Notes: a model not told the origin generated them from the sequence alone. DNA of 64,000 nucleotides from CADCWN01 sp039810045 (GCA_039810045.1 JBDHWF010000004.1:1-64000); one strand, 5' to 3'. Shown: positions 17,006 to 26,228, counted from the first letter of the stretch. Program-made: numbers and translations.

Positions 17006-19405
17006 ATGCGTGAAGGCGACCTCTTGCAAGGGCGATTTCGCCTCGACCAACAGATCGGACGAGGTGGCTTTGCGCGAGTCTTTCGTTGCACCGACCTGAC
17101 GCTGGGGCGACAAGTCGCGATCAAAGTCCTGCATCCCGAATTGACGACGCAGAATGAAGAACAGGACTTTCTCGAACGATTCCGCCGCGAAGCCCGGGCA
17201 GTAGCCGCGCTTGACCACCCGAATATTCTCGGCATTCACGACTATGGCGAAGATGCTGGCTCAATCTATCTGGTGATGCCCTTTATCGATGGTGGCACGG
17301 TGCATGGACGCCTCACTGGTGGGCGCACCCTGCCGCTCGCCGAGGCAGCCAAATACCTGCGGCAGGTGGCGAATGCGCTGGATTACGCCCATCGACGAGG
17401 GGTAGTACACCGCGATATTAAACCGCAGAATATGCTGCTCCGCGCCGAGGACGACCGCCTATTGCTGGCTGACTTTGGCATCGCTAAAGTCCTCAGCGAT
17501 ACTGGAGCCCACACCCTCACTGGGGCCGTAGGCACCGTGGCGTATATGGCTCCTGAGCAGTTTCGCGGTCAGATCAGCCCCGCCCTCGACATCTACGCCC
17601 TCGGGTGTGTAGCCTTTCAGTTCCTTACGGGGCAGTTGCCGTTTAGCGGGTCCACCGAGCAGATGATCTTTGGGCATCTCCACGGCCCCGTGCCGTCCCT
17701 CACCGAGCGCGGCGGCACGCTGATTCCAGCAACCCTCCAGCCGATACTTGAAAAGGCGTTGCAGAAAAATCCGGCGGCACGCTATGCCACCGCTGACGAC
17801 TTTGTCAGCGCGTTTGAGCAAGCGATCGATCCAGCAAGTACACGCCAGGGATTGCCGCCGGCAGCCAGCGAAACAGCCACCCGCATTGCGCCAGGATTTG
17901 ACCCAACCATAGCGTCACCAGCTACAGGACAGCGTAATGAGCAGACAATCATGCGGGACACTGGAGAAGCCCAGAGCCACACACCGCTCCCGCCACTGCC
18001 CACGCCTTACACAGGGGCATCGGCAAGACCAACTGAGGTAACACCCTTACCACGCTCAGAAGATCCTATCTCGGTCACGCCATTGCCAGCATCAAACACC
18101 CCACCGCCTGCAACCTGGTTCCCGCAGACTGGGCCTACCGCTACAGGTGAGCAGACCAGCGATTCCGCAAAACTGAACCTACCCCCAGCGACAGCAACAA
18201 AAGGACGAAACCTGCGCCTACCGTCGTTACTTGGGGCGGGCAGCGTGCTGCTGCTTGTCCTCCTCGCGGGCCTCTACCTGAGCCAGCGCCCCCTCACCGT
18301 CAATCCCACCGTAAGCAGCACGATTGCCGCTGTTGTCCCCACGGCGACCCAAGACACCCCGCCCGCTAGCGTGCTGCCAATCGCGTTCACTACACCAACC
18401 GTTATGCCAACAGCAACCACCACAATCTCCTCCACACAGCCTTCAGCAGTGCCGACTGCCCCACCACCAACTCCACTTCCTTCAACCGCCCCGACGGTTG
18501 CGGCGGCCTCGCCAACGGCAGTCGTCGGTACACCCCTGGCAGGCACCACCACCGCTACCTTTTCGGGGCACACTGACCACCTGCGTGGCCTGACCTGGGC
18601 GAATGACGGTCATCTGCTGATCTCTGGCTCCAGTGATGGCAGTGTGCGGTTCTGGCAGGCTGATGGCACCTTGCTGAATACCTTCAGTGGCCGCACCTTC
18701 GCAGTAACCAGCGTGGCGCTTTCTCCAGACAATACCCTGCTCGCAGTCGGCGCAGATGGCCCAACGAATCAGGCCCAAATCTGGCGGGTTGATGGCACGC
18801 TGGTCGCTAATCTGGTGGGTCACACCGACAATGTGGTGATGGTGGCCTGGGCACCAAACGGGCAGATCCTCGCCACAGCATCCAGTGATCGCACGGTCAA
18901 ACTTTGGAGTCCCACCGGGCAACTCCTGCGCACCCTCAGCGGCCACACTGACAAAGTACAAAACGTTGCCTGGGCCCCAGATAGCCAGCGGCTAGTCACG
19001 GCGGCCTGGGACAAGACGTTGCGGATCTGGGATCTGCAAGGGCAGGTACTGGCAACCCTCAGCGGGCATACTGCCCCAGTCTTCGGCGTGGCGTGGTCCC
19101 CCGATGGGGCAACCATCGCCTCGGCCTCTGAAGATAACTCGGTACGCCTCTGGCAGCCAAACGGCACCTTGATCGCCACCCTGAATGGACATTCGGCAGC
19201 AGTCAGTTGCGTCGCCTGGTCGCCCGATGGCCGTACACTCGCCTCGGCGTCATTCGACAAAACGATTCGACTCTGGAGCAGCACTGGCACCAGTCTCGCC
19301 ACCCTCGCCGGGCATAGTGACGCAGTAACGGCACTGGCGTGGCAACCAGACGGCAAAGCTCTGGCCTCTGGCTCATGGGATAAGACGATCCGCATCTGGA
19401 AATAA
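17006..19405 (+). CDS. Receptor-type Ser/Thr protein kinase with extracytoplasmic WD40 propeller
   Basis: About 799 residues. The kinase domain starts at once: GRGGFARVF (glycine loop), VAIKVL (ATP Lys), HRDIKPQN (catalytic loop), DFGIAK and MAPEQFRG, a complete active PknB-type set covering about residues 5-265. A Pro/Thr-rich juxtamembrane stretch leads to one membrane helix encoded near 18219-18290 (LGAGSVLLLVLLAGLYL). Outside, a second Thr/Pro linker is followed by seven WD40 repeats (about 18550-19402), each with the GH...D(K/R/N)T(V/I)(K/R)(L/I)W pattern, enough for one closed propeller. Start: the long frame from 16799 has no ribosome-binding site; ATG 17006 directly precedes the kinase fold (ATG 16982 is an alternative). 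Likely senses an extracellular ligand and phosphorylates cytoplasmic targets. Confidence 0.92.
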   Translation: MREGDLLQGRFRLDQQIGRGGFARVFRCTDLTLGRQVAIKVLHPELTTQNEEQDFLERFRREARAVAALDHPNILGIHDYGEDAGSIYLVMPFIDGGTVHGRLTGGRTLPLAEAAKYLRQVANALDYAHRRGVVHRDIKPQNMLLRAEDDRLLLADFGIAKVLSDTGAHTLTGAVGTVAYMAPEQFRGQISPALDIYALGCVAFQFLTGQLPFSGSTEQMIFGHLHGPVPSLTERGGTLIPATLQPILEKALQKNPAARYATADDFVSAFEQAIDPASTRQGLPPAASETATRIAPGFDPTIASPATGQRNEQTIMRDTGEAQSHTPLPPLPTPYTGASARPTEVTPLPRSEDPISVTPLPASNTPPPATWFPQTGPTATGEQTSDSAKLNLPPATATKGRNLRLPSLLGAGSVLLLVLLAGLYLSQRPLTVNPTVSSTIAAVVPTATQDTPPASVLPIAFTTPTVMPTATTTISSTQPSAVPTAPPPTPLPSTAPTVAAASPTAVVGTPLAGTTTATFSGHTDHLRGLTWANDGHLLISGSSDGSVRFWQADGTLLNTFSGRTFAVTSVALSPDNTLLAVGADGPTNQAQIWRVDGTLVANLVGHTDNVVMVAWAPNGQILATASSDRTVKLWSPTGQLLRTLSGHTDKVQNVAWAPDSQRLVTAAWDKTLRIWDLQGQVLATLSGHTAPVFGVAWSPDGATIASASEDNSVRLWQPNGTLIATLNGHSAAVSCVAWSPDGRTLASASFDKTIRLWSSTGTSLATLAGHSDAVTALAWQPDGKALASGSWDKTIRIWK

Positions 19406-19442
19406 TTATCAAATCATTACTACGAAAGTGTTGGAGGAAGTG

Positions 19443-20213
19443 ATGGAACTACGCGATGCAACCTTTCTCGTCACTGGTGGAGGCTCAGGGTTAGGGGCGG
19501 CCTGCGCCCGCGCCTTCGTTGCGGCGCAAGGCCGTGTCGTGATCGCCGACCTCAACGAGGCCGCCGGGACGGCCCTGGCTGCCGAACTTGGCGACGCGGC
19601 GACCTTTGTCCGCACCGATGTCTGCGATGAAACCAGTGTAGCGGCAGCGATTGCGCTGGCAAATGGGTCGTTCGGCCCACTGCGCGGGGTGGTGAACTGT
19701 GCCGGGGTAGCGATCGCCCAACGGGTCGTCGGGAAGGATGGGCCACACGCCCTCGACCGTTTCGCCCGCGTCATCAATGTGAACCTGATCGGGACGTTCA
19801 ACGTGATCCGACTGGCGGCAGCAGCGATGGCAGAGAACTCGCCCTGCACGCCGGATGGCGGGCGTGGGGTAATGATCAATACTGCGTCGGTTGCGGCCTT
19901 CGATGGACAGATCGGGCAGGCGGCCTACAGCGCCTCAAAAGGCGGGGTGGCCGCGATGACGTTGCCGATCGCCCGTGAACTTGCCCGTGAGGGGATTCGG
20001 GTCATGACGATTGCTCCAGGGATCTTCGATACACCAATGCTGGCCGGATTACCCGAACCAGCCCGCCAGTCACTCGGGCAGCAAGTGCCGTTCCCCTCGC
20101 GCCTGGGCCAACCGGCGGAGTTTGCGGCGCTGGCTCGGCAGATTGTTGAGAATGAGATGCTGAATGGCGAGGTGATCCGTCTAGATGGGGCGATTCGGAT
20201 GGCTCCACGCTAG
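19443..20213 (+). CDS. Short-chain dehydrogenase/reductase (HSD10-like)
   Basis: 256 residues from the ATG at 19443, which follows TTGGAGGAAGTG. Rossmann motif TGGGSGLG near residue 11, NCAGV in the middle, and the catalytic YSASKGG with the Tyr and Lys four residues apart. The overall pattern (DLRTDV-type NAD preference, VRVMTIAPGIFDTPM, and the acyl-like C-terminus) is closest to 3-hydroxyacyl-CoA dehydrogenase type 2 / 17-beta-HSD10. This suggests NAD-dependent oxidation of 3-hydroxyacyl-CoA, but many SDRs look alike. Follows the kinase after 37 bases; the next gene starts about 100 bases on. Confidence 0.85.
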   Translation: MELRDATFLVTGGGSGLGAACARAFVAAQGRVVIADLNEAAGTALAAELGDAATFVRTDVCDETSVAAAIALANGSFGPLRGVVNCAGVAIAQRVVGKDGPHALDRFARVINVNLIGTFNVIRLAAAAMAENSPCTPDGGRGVMINTASVAAFDGQIGQAAYSASKGGVAAMTLPIARELAREGIRVMTIAPGIFDTPMLAGLPEPARQSLGQQVPFPSRLGQPAEFAALARQIVENEMLNGEVIRLDGAIRMAPR

Positions 20214-20310
20214 CGATGGATACCGCAACAACGCCCGCACTTCCTGCCTACGGCAACAAAACAACTCCAGAAACTCCACCCCAGTTCACTCCAACGCGGA
20301 TGACCTGGTT

Positions 20311-21810
20311 GTGAGTACAGCGCAGTCGGCGCGCCGGTCACGTCGCGCCGAGCGGGGGATCTTGCTACTCATATTACTTTTCGCCCTGCTCAGTGCAGCC
20401 ATCTACCTGTTCGCCTTCACCAAACCATTCTTGCTGAGCCGCTACGTAGCCCAGCCTCTGCTCGATCTGGGGAAGATTGGTGGCTATGAGCGCGAAGCAG
20501 GCTGGCGCTTCATCATCCCTCTACTCATCCTCTGGGTCCTCTATCTCTTGGCAATACTGCTTGCGCCATTGATCCACAATCAACGGTCGCTGATAGCCCT
20601 AGCGTTCGGCGGTGCCAGCGTTTTTGGCGTTATCCTCCTCTGGCTGTATCCGATCACTGCGGCAGATATTTTCAACTACGTGATCTATGGCCTGGTTCAA
20701 CATCGGGGCGAAAATCCATTTATTGTGCCACCAAACACGGTCATCCACTGGCCGCTGATTCAATATTCGGCCTGGCCCGAACACCCCACCCCCTACGGCC
20801 CAGTCTGGCAGTGGATCGCCTGGAGCGTCACAGCGATCACAGGCGAACGGCTGCTGGCGGGACTTCTGCTCTTCAAAGGGGTCTTGCTTGCAATGCACCT
20901 GCTGAATACCGCGCTACTGGCACGACTTGCCTTGCTCACAGGCCATACGCAGCCAGGAGTCGCCGCACTCCTTTATGCCTGGAACCCGTTTATTCTCTAT
21001 GAAGCGATCGGCAACGGGCATAACGACCTGCTGCTGCTCACTGGGCTCTTGTGCGCCCTCTTGGTCATGACTCACCCGATTGCCGACACGCTCACCCTAC
21101 CGATCGGCGCCCTCGCCGCCCTAACAAAATATAGTGGTATCCTCTGGCTGGCCCCGCTCACCCTGGCGTGGCTACCGCGAGTCTGGCGCGAACGGCGTCC
21201 GCTGGCCTTGGTCCTGGCAACGGCTGGGGTGGTGACGGTGGTGTTCGTCGCCTATACCCCCTTCTGGGATCACGGCAACGCGCTCACTGGGGTGCGGCGG
21301 CAGGCAGATTTGCACACAACGTCGTTGGTCAATCAGGCGATGACGTTCAATGAACAGCACGGTATCCCCGTCGCACCAAATCAGTTACTCGATGGCCTCA
21401 AACAACTGGTTTTGCTCTTGCTCGTTCTGATCGCCCTGCTCACCCGACCGCGTGATGATTCCGTTAGCGAAACTGCCCGCGCCGCCTTTGATCTCAGCCT
21501 CGCCTATCTCCTGCTTGGCGCAATCTGGTTTCAGCCCTGGTATCTCATCCCCCTGATTGGGCTGATTCCGTTGGTGAACGCCACCCGCCGCTTCCTCGCT
21601 TGCGGTTACGCTCTGAGCGCCACAGGCACATATTATGTCTTCTTCTACCTCTGGCCCGCGCTGAACTGGACCCCTGATTTCGCGCTGATTCAACGCTGGG
21701 CAGTCAGCATCGCTCACGGCCCAATCTGGCTGACGCTATTCTTCTTAGGGCTCTGGCGATTGCGCCGCTGGATCATCACGCAACGTGCATCCCAGCAACA
21801 AACCGCCTGA
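20311..21810 (+). CDS. Polyprenol-phosphate-mannose-type membrane glycosyltransferase (GT-C)
   Basis: About 499 residues with 11-13 membrane helices. LYPITAADIFNYVIYG places an Asp in the first outer loop, the catalytic position of GT-C enzymes such as the actinobacterial MptA/MptB mannosyltransferases, and the HGENPF-like VQHRGENPFIV plus GPVWQ and NPFILYEAIGNGHND motifs match that group. Probably transfers a hexose from a polyprenyl phosphate outside the membrane. The frame opens at 20185 inside the SDR gene, but that 42-residue head is polar and compositionally odd, so I place the start at GTG 20311 (after GGATGA); this is uncertain. Confidence 0.7.
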   Translation: MSTAQSARRSRRAERGILLLILLFALLSAAIYLFAFTKPFLLSRYVAQPLLDLGKIGGYEREAGWRFIIPLLILWVLYLLAILLAPLIHNQRSLIALAFGGASVFGVILLWLYPITAADIFNYVIYGLVQHRGENPFIVPPNTVIHWPLIQYSAWPEHPTPYGPVWQWIAWSVTAITGERLLAGLLLFKGVLLAMHLLNTALLARLALLTGHTQPGVAALLYAWNPFILYEAIGNGHNDLLLLTGLLCALLVMTHPIADTLTLPIGALAALTKYSGILWLAPLTLAWLPRVWRERRPLALVLATAGVVTVVFVAYTPFWDHGNALTGVRRQADLHTTSLVNQAMTFNEQHGIPVAPNQLLDGLKQLVLLLLVLIALLTRPRDDSVSETARAAFDLSLAYLLLGAIWFQPWYLIPLIGLIPLVNATRRFLACGYALSATGTYYVFFYLWPALNWTPDFALIQRWAVSIAHGPIWLTLFFLGLWRLRRWIITQRASQQQTA

Positions 21811-21844
21811 TACCAGCTTGCCAGAATCGACAACGCGCTAACGG

Positions 21845-21958
21845 TGCTATACTGCGGCGCATACCCCGGGAAGGGGTCAGACCAATGATGGGGCGCGCTG
21901 GCCCTTTCCGCTAGCCGCGCCACGCAGATACCACAATGGTATCGAAAAGGAGGGTACA
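21845..21958 (+). promoter_or_regulatory. Extended -10 promoter and structured leader of the first rraA-like gene
   Basis: TGCTATACT at 21845-21853 is an extended -10 element; the predicted transcript start is near 21860. The roughly 100-base leader can form three hairpins: ACCCC/GGGGT (21863-21877), GGCGCGCTGGC/GCTAGCCGCGCC (21892-21921, one bulge) and the perfect GATACCA/TGGTATC (21927-21943) right before the AAAGGAGGG ribosome-binding site. No T-run follows any of them, so control, if any, would be at translation or through a DNA-binding protein at the last dyad. Confidence 0.45.
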
Positions 21959-22714
21959 GTGAGTAGTAGCAAAATCCCCGTAACCCAAGATATCACGCGA
22001 CCATCACGCGAGATTATGGAAGGCTTGCGCGAGATTGGCAGCGCCACAGCAGCAGGGGAACTCAGCCGCCTGGGTATTCGCGACCCACATCTACGCGGTA
22101 TCACCAACTGGACCCCTGGCAAAGTAGCGGTTGGGCCCGCGCTCACCCTGCAGTTCATGCCCAAGCGCGAAGATCAGTACAAGGTCGATGAATATTCAGA
22201 TCCTGAAGTGCAACTCCATCGCCACGTCCTTTATCACACCCAACCAGGCGATATCGTGGTGGTCGACGCCCGCGGACACATGGGCAGTGGTGTCTTTGGT
22301 GACATGATGCTGACCTATTTCACAGGCAAAGGCGGCGCTGGCGTAGTGATCGATGGCTGCATCCGCGACTATCCCAAAGCACAGAACTTGGGGATTGGCC
22401 TCTGGTTGAAAGGGACGACCCCAAACTTCCATACCCAGACTGATATTGTCCCGTTTGCCGTGAATGTGCCAATCGCCTGCGCCGATACGCTAGTGATGCC
22501 CGGCGACATTATCGTGGCCGATGATGATGGCGTGGTCGTGGTGCCAGCCGCCTATGGCCCCGACCTGCTCAAGCGCGCCCAACACCACGCCGAGTGGGAA
22601 GATTTCTCCCGCCTACGGCTCTCCGAAGGGGGCGACCTACGCCGCTACTATCCGCTGTCCGAAGCCGCGCGTGGTGAATACGAGGAATGGCGGAAGGAAA
22701 ACCCCGTCAAGTAA
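21959..22714 (+). CDS. RraA-family protein (HMG/oxaloacetate aldolase-like)
   Basis: 251 residues, GTG start after AAAGGAGGG. The conserved core GAGVVIDGCIRDYPKAQNLG holds the Gly, Arg and Asp residues that bind metal and substrate in 4-hydroxy-4-methyl-2-oxoglutarate aldolases of this fold, and TADGAVGPALT-like and GDIIVADDDGVVVVP segments complete the family pattern. The RNase E-regulator activity of E. coli RraA depends on that host's RNase E and is not implied here. It is about 30-40 residues longer than E. coli RraA, with an extra C-terminal helix. A second, divergent copy sits at 50634-51308. A strong terminator follows. Confidence 0.85.
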   Translation: MSSSKIPVTQDITRPSREIMEGLREIGSATAAGELSRLGIRDPHLRGITNWTPGKVAVGPALTLQFMPKREDQYKVDEYSDPEVQLHRHVLYHTQPGDIVVVDARGHMGSGVFGDMMLTYFTGKGGAGVVIDGCIRDYPKAQNLGIGLWLKGTTPNFHTQTDIVPFAVNVPIACADTLVMPGDIIVADDDGVVVVPAAYGPDLLKRAQHHAEWEDFSRLRLSEGGDLRRYYPLSEAARGEYEEWRKENPVK

Positions 22715-22736
22715 CCAGCGATCACCCGCAGATACA

Positions 22737-22772
22737 GGCGTGCGCCCGCTGATAGGGGCGCACGCCTTCTTC
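22737..22772 (+). terminator. Rho-independent terminator after the first rraA-like gene
   Basis: Perfect 11-bp stem GGCGTGCGCCC (22737-22747) and GGGCGCACGCC (22756-22766), 8-base loop, followed by TTCTTC. 22 bases after the stop codon. Confidence 0.85.
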
Positions 22773-22909
22773 ATGGGCCGCACTGCGGCAGTGATGAGGG
22801 GTCGTCTGTTATACTCCGCCCGTTCCCACCTCGCCCCAGGCAGGTGCCAGCCCTGTGCTGGATTAACCACCAGGAGCACTGGCTGGCAGTAGTGATCGCA
22901 GGAGGATTG

Positions 22910-23623
22910 GTGGCAGCAGACACCGCACGACAACGATTATCAGTAATCGTACCAGTCTATAACGAGGCTGGCACCGTGCAGGAATTGCTGGCCCAGGTCC
23001 GCGCCGTTGATCTTGGGCCCAATCTCGACCGCGAGATCATTGTTGTCGACGATTGCTCAACTGATGGCACTGCTGAAGCCCTGCGCCCAGAAGCCGACCA
23101 GCCAGCAACATTCATCATCCGCCATCAGCAGAATCGGGGCAAAGGGGCGGCGGTACGCACTGGCCTTGCGGCGGCCAGCGGCGACATCATTCTGATTCAG
23201 GATGCCGACCTCGAATACGACCCCCGCGATTATCCCGTTCTGCTGCGGCCAATCCTCGAAGGCCGCGCCAAAGTGGTCTATGGCTCACGCTTCTTAGGCG
23301 AACACAAGGCGATGTATTTCTGGCATACTGTCGGCAATAAATCGCTCACCCTGATCACCAATATCCTGTTTGACACGACGCTGACTGATATGGAAACCTG
23401 CTACAAAGTCTTTACTGCCGAGGTTGCCCACAGCCTGCGCCTCCGCTCGGAACGTTGGGGAATCGACCCCGAGATCACTGCCAAGATCCTCAAACAACGG
23501 TATCGGATCTACGAAGTGCCAATCGCCTACAATGGGCGTGAGTTCTGGGAAGGCAAAAAGATCTCCTGGCGCGATGGCTTTGTCGTGCTTGGCACCTTGC
23601 TCCGCTATCGCTTTTTCAGGTAG
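22910..23623 (+). CDS. Family 2 glycosyltransferase (dolichyl-phosphate-mannose-synthase-like)
   Basis: About 237 residues from GTG 22910, which lies 4 bases after AGGAGG (22900-22905); the longer frame from 22844 would be interrupted by that site. GT-A fold: SVIVPVYNEAGTV at the start, VVDDCSTDGT, then IIRHQQNRGKGAAVRTGL and the DxD-type QDADLEYDP, with the GSRFLGEHKAM and DMETCYKVF motifs of DPM1/polyprenyl-phosphate glycosyltransferases. No membrane helices, so a soluble or peripheral enzyme. It probably loads a hexose onto polyprenyl phosphate, which would supply donor to the GT-C transferases at 8.8 and 20.3 kb; that link is an inference. Confidence 0.88.
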   Translation: MAADTARQRLSVIVPVYNEAGTVQELLAQVRAVDLGPNLDREIIVVDDCSTDGTAEALRPEADQPATFIIRHQQNRGKGAAVRTGLAAASGDIILIQDADLEYDPRDYPVLLRPILEGRAKVVYGSRFLGEHKAMYFWHTVGNKSLTLITNILFDTTLTDMETCYKVFTAEVAHSLRLRSERWGIDPEITAKILKQRYRIYEVPIAYNGREFWEGKKISWRDGFVVLGTLLRYRFFR

Positions 23624-23633
23624 CCCAGCAAAT

Positions 23634-24473
23634 CTACGCCGCAAGCGCTTCCCGCACCAAAGCGGCCAGTTGCGCCAATCCGGCCCATTCGTCGTCTGGC
23701 CCCGAATAGATCAGCACATATGGCCCGGTAAAATTGGCGGCGCGGGCTAATGCCATCGATTGCCGAAAGTCGGCTTCGTCCAAATTGCCCGCCCGATCAA
23801 ACTGCGCCCCAGCATGAACCGTCACCGCTCCTGGCAAGACGGCCTGCAACGCGGCATATTTCCGCGCCCCGTAGGACTGATAGTTATTGAAATCGGCACA
23901 GTGCCCAACCTGGTTCCCGGTTGCCGCCAGAATCGCCCGCAGGTTTTCTGGGGGCAAGGCCAGCGGGCGCCAGGTTTCGGTGATCAAGTTCAGCCCGTGC
24001 TGCTGTGCCACAGTGGCCAGGGTGCGTAAGCCCGCCGCGCTCTGTTGAATAGCTGGATCCGTGGCATCAGCCTGGGCATCCCCCGCTGCAACCCGCACCA
24101 GTTTGGCCCCCAACTGCGCGGCGATCGGTAACCATTGCGCGGTGTCCGCCAGATCACGCTCGCGCACGGCTGGATCGGGATGACTCAGATCACCATCATC
24201 GATCAGGAAGGTCAGCAAGGTCACGCCCGCATCATCGAGACGGGTCCGTAACACATGGAGGTAGTCGGGATCAGTGCGTGGGAGGTGGAAGTGGCAAAGA
24301 TCAAGCGTGGCATACCCTTGCGCCTGCATCGCCGCAGGGAGATCAAGCAGGGCCAATGCCCCCATGCCATAGGTATCGACCACTGATCGTGCGGCAGGAT
24401 CAAGCGCCAGCCCGCGATAGATTGGCCCAAGCAAATGCCGTACACTCCAACTGGAAATCCCGATTGTTGCCAT
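23634..24473 (-). CDS. Sugar phosphate isomerase/epimerase (xylose-isomerase-like TIM barrel)
   Basis: 279 residues from ATG 24473, preceded by AAGGAGCAGAGGGCA; the long frame from 24569 lies upstream of that site. Barrel landmarks: GISSWSV at the first strand, CHFHLPR, LLTFLIDDGDLSHPD, LVRVAAGDAQAD, TETWRPLALPPENL, HCADFNNYQ, and VHAGAQFDRAGNLDEADF near the end. The Glu, Asp, His and Glu residues on strand ends can bind a divalent metal as in the AP endonuclease family 2 group. Reaction unknown. Its stop is 10 bases from the convergent GT2 stop. Confidence 0.8.
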   Translation of the reverse strand: MATIGISSWSVRHLLGPIYRGLALDPAARSVVDTYGMGALALLDLPAAMQAQGYATLDLCHFHLPRTDPDYLHVLRTRLDDAGVTLLTFLIDDGDLSHPDPAVRERDLADTAQWLPIAAQLGAKLVRVAAGDAQADATDPAIQQSAAGLRTLATVAQQHGLNLITETWRPLALPPENLRAILAATGNQVGHCADFNNYQSYGARKYAALQAVLPGAVTVHAGAQFDRAGNLDEADFRQSMALARAANFTGPYVLIYSGPDDEWAGLAQLAALVREALAA

Positions 24474-24572
24474 TGCCCTCTGCTCCTTCGCGCCGCCTCG
24501 TCTTGACAAGTCACCGCCCACAGCCCCATCATCGCGCCTGCAATGCTGATCGGCAAATGCAAAGGGCAAGCC

Positions 24573-25814
24573 ATGCGTAATCCCCTACGAGTTTTTCAGC
24601 CTGTCGGACGGACCAGCGAAACTGCCGCTGGCTGGCAGCGCAATCTCGCGATCCTGATGCTGGGGGTCTTCGCCACCTATACTGGCTTTGCATTCGTCAT
24701 GCCGTTCCTACCGCTCTTTGTGAGACAGATTGGGATCAGCGATCCAGGAGAAGCCGCGCTCTGGTCGGGCATCCTCTTTGGCCTCAGCCCCCTGCTCTCG
24801 GGGCTGCTCGCCCCGCTCTGGGGCGGGCTGGCCGAGCGGTATGGCCGCAAGGCGATCCTTGCCCGTGGCCTGGGCGTCTTTGCCCTACTGGTCTTTCTGA
24901 CCGCCTTTGTGACGAATATCTGGCAACTGCTGGCATTGCGGATTCTCAATGGCCTCTTTGGTGGCTACATTGTCCTGGCAATTGCCCTGGCCTCAGCGAT
25001 CGCGCCAAAGGAGCGTGTGGGCGAAGCGATCGGCCTGATTCAGGCGTCGCAAATGGCGGGCGGCATCGGGGCACCATTTATTGGCGGAGTCGTTGTGGAC
25101 TGGGTGGGCCTGCGCGGGTCGTTCTTCGTTGCCGCTGGCCTGGCCCTCCTTGGTTTCCTGTCCTTTCAATTGGGGTTTCAGGAACAAGAGGAATCATCGA
25201 CCGCAACCAATCCGAAGACGATTGCCGAGCAAAGCAAGCTCCGCCACTGGCTCCGGCAACCTCATTTCGCTGGTCTCTTACTGGGGATATTCGCGCTCCA
25301 ATTTATTGACCGCTCTTTTGGGCCACTCTTGCCCCTCTACCTCGGCACACTTGATGCACCACCTGATCGCCTGGGCACGATCAGCGGCGTTATCCTCGCC
25401 GGTGGTGCCCTGACTGCTGGAATCGCCGCTGCAAGCACCGGGAGTATGGCGCGCCGCTTCAACCCCCGAATCTTACTGGTGGGGTCAACGGCCATTGGCG
25501 CGGCCTGTTGTCTGCCACTGGCCGGGGTAGCCCACTGGTGGCAAGTGCTAATTCTGCGTCTCTTGCTTGGGCTACTGGCTGGTGGAGCGGTGACGCTCGT
25601 CTATGCGGTTGGAGGTCGTGCGCTGCCCGATCAATCCCGACTCGCCGCGTTCAGCACCCTGGCGGGAGCCGCACAGGTCGGCGGCGCGATTAGCCCAATG
25701 GTTACGGGCGTACTCGCCCGCTGGATCAGCCTCAGCGCAATTTTCATTCTCGATGGCCTGCTCTACTTGCTCGTCTTGCTCTGGTCGCTCAGCATGGTAC
25801 GCCAGAAACGGTAA
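24573..25814 (+). CDS. MFS transporter, TetA/multidrug type (12 helices)
   Basis: About 413 residues, twelve hydrophobic segments. The loop 2-3 signature GGLAERYGRKAILARG is the drug:H+ antiporter motif A, and a helix-5 glycine/proline-rich stretch (GGIGAPFIGGVVVD) resembles antiporter motif C. Such proteins export drugs or metabolites with proton exchange. I prefer the ATG at 24573, behind AAAGGGCAAGCC, to the frame start at 24543. Divergent from the TIM-barrel isomerase. No regulator gene adjoins it, so the substrate is open. Confidence 0.85.
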   Translation: MRNPLRVFQPVGRTSETAAGWQRNLAILMLGVFATYTGFAFVMPFLPLFVRQIGISDPGEAALWSGILFGLSPLLSGLLAPLWGGLAERYGRKAILARGLGVFALLVFLTAFVTNIWQLLALRILNGLFGGYIVLAIALASAIAPKERVGEAIGLIQASQMAGGIGAPFIGGVVVDWVGLRGSFFVAAGLALLGFLSFQLGFQEQEESSTATNPKTIAEQSKLRHWLRQPHFAGLLLGIFALQFIDRSFGPLLPLYLGTLDAPPDRLGTISGVILAGGALTAGIAAASTGSMARRFNPRILLVGSTAIGAACCLPLAGVAHWWQVLILRLLLGLLAGGAVTLVYAVGGRALPDQSRLAAFSTLAGAAQVGGAISPMVTGVLARWISLSAIFILDGLLYLLVLLWSLSMVRQKR

Positions 25815-25853
25815 AGAATAGTATTAATCCCAGCAAACATGTGTATGTACACC

Positions 25854-25882
25854 TTGCGAACTTTTGCCATTATGACGATACT
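25854..25882 (+). promoter_or_regulatory. Candidate promoter for the small ORF
   Basis: TTGCGA (25854-25859), 17-base spacer, GATACT (25877-25882), about 120 bases before the small gene at 26004. Nothing else was seen in 25815-26003. Confidence 0.35.
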
Positions 25883-26003
25883 TTTGTTAAGAGTATGGTT
25901 CAGCCAAGCTCTCGCTGTCTATCCACCCGTAGTGCCACCTTGTCGTGCCTTTCTGTCACGCGTGGATCTTTCGACCACTGACTGAAGCCGAGGAGGGAAC
26001 CCC

Positions 26004-26228
26004 ATGTCCACCACCTACCACCAAACACTGCTCCCTGCAACGGATCGCCTGATTGACACGAAAATAGGAAATGCAGGTGATCTCGAACAACGCCGCCGTG
26101 AGGCCGCCCGCGCCCGCCGTCTCGCCTCAGAATGTGGCGATTACGCTGCTGCGGAGTCGTGGTATCGGCAAGAACGCGCGCTCGCTGATGCACTACTGGC
26201 GGAACATCAGGCCGAGACGCAGGGCTGA
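26004..26228 (+). CDS. Small alpha-helical hypothetical protein (74 aa)
   Basis: I do not recognise this protein. It is supported as a gene by a strong GAGGAGGGAACCCC before the ATG and a 12-bp intrinsic terminator 26 bases after the stop. Residues 26-70 are highly charged and predicted all-helical (LEQRRREAARARRLASECGD, then AAAESWYRQERALADALLAE), with the A-x-x-x-G-D-Y-x-x-A-x-x-x-Y spacing of a tetratricopeptide-like hairpin. A single hairpin is too short for a full TPR domain, so it may dimerise or bind a partner. It stands as its own transcription unit. Confidence 0.7.
   Translation: MSTTYHQTLLPATDRLIDTKIGNAGDLEQRRREAARARRLASECGDYAAAESWYRQERALADALLAEHQAETQG

Noticed and set aside
18220..18580. 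Thr/Pro/Ser-rich repeats as a mobile or tandem repeat
   Set aside because: Part of the linker of the WD40 kinase; no exact repeat unit.
22719..22909. Small gene between the first rraA-like gene and the GT2 gene
   Set aside because: The region is a terminator and a short leader; the open frames there are antisense or cross the terminator.
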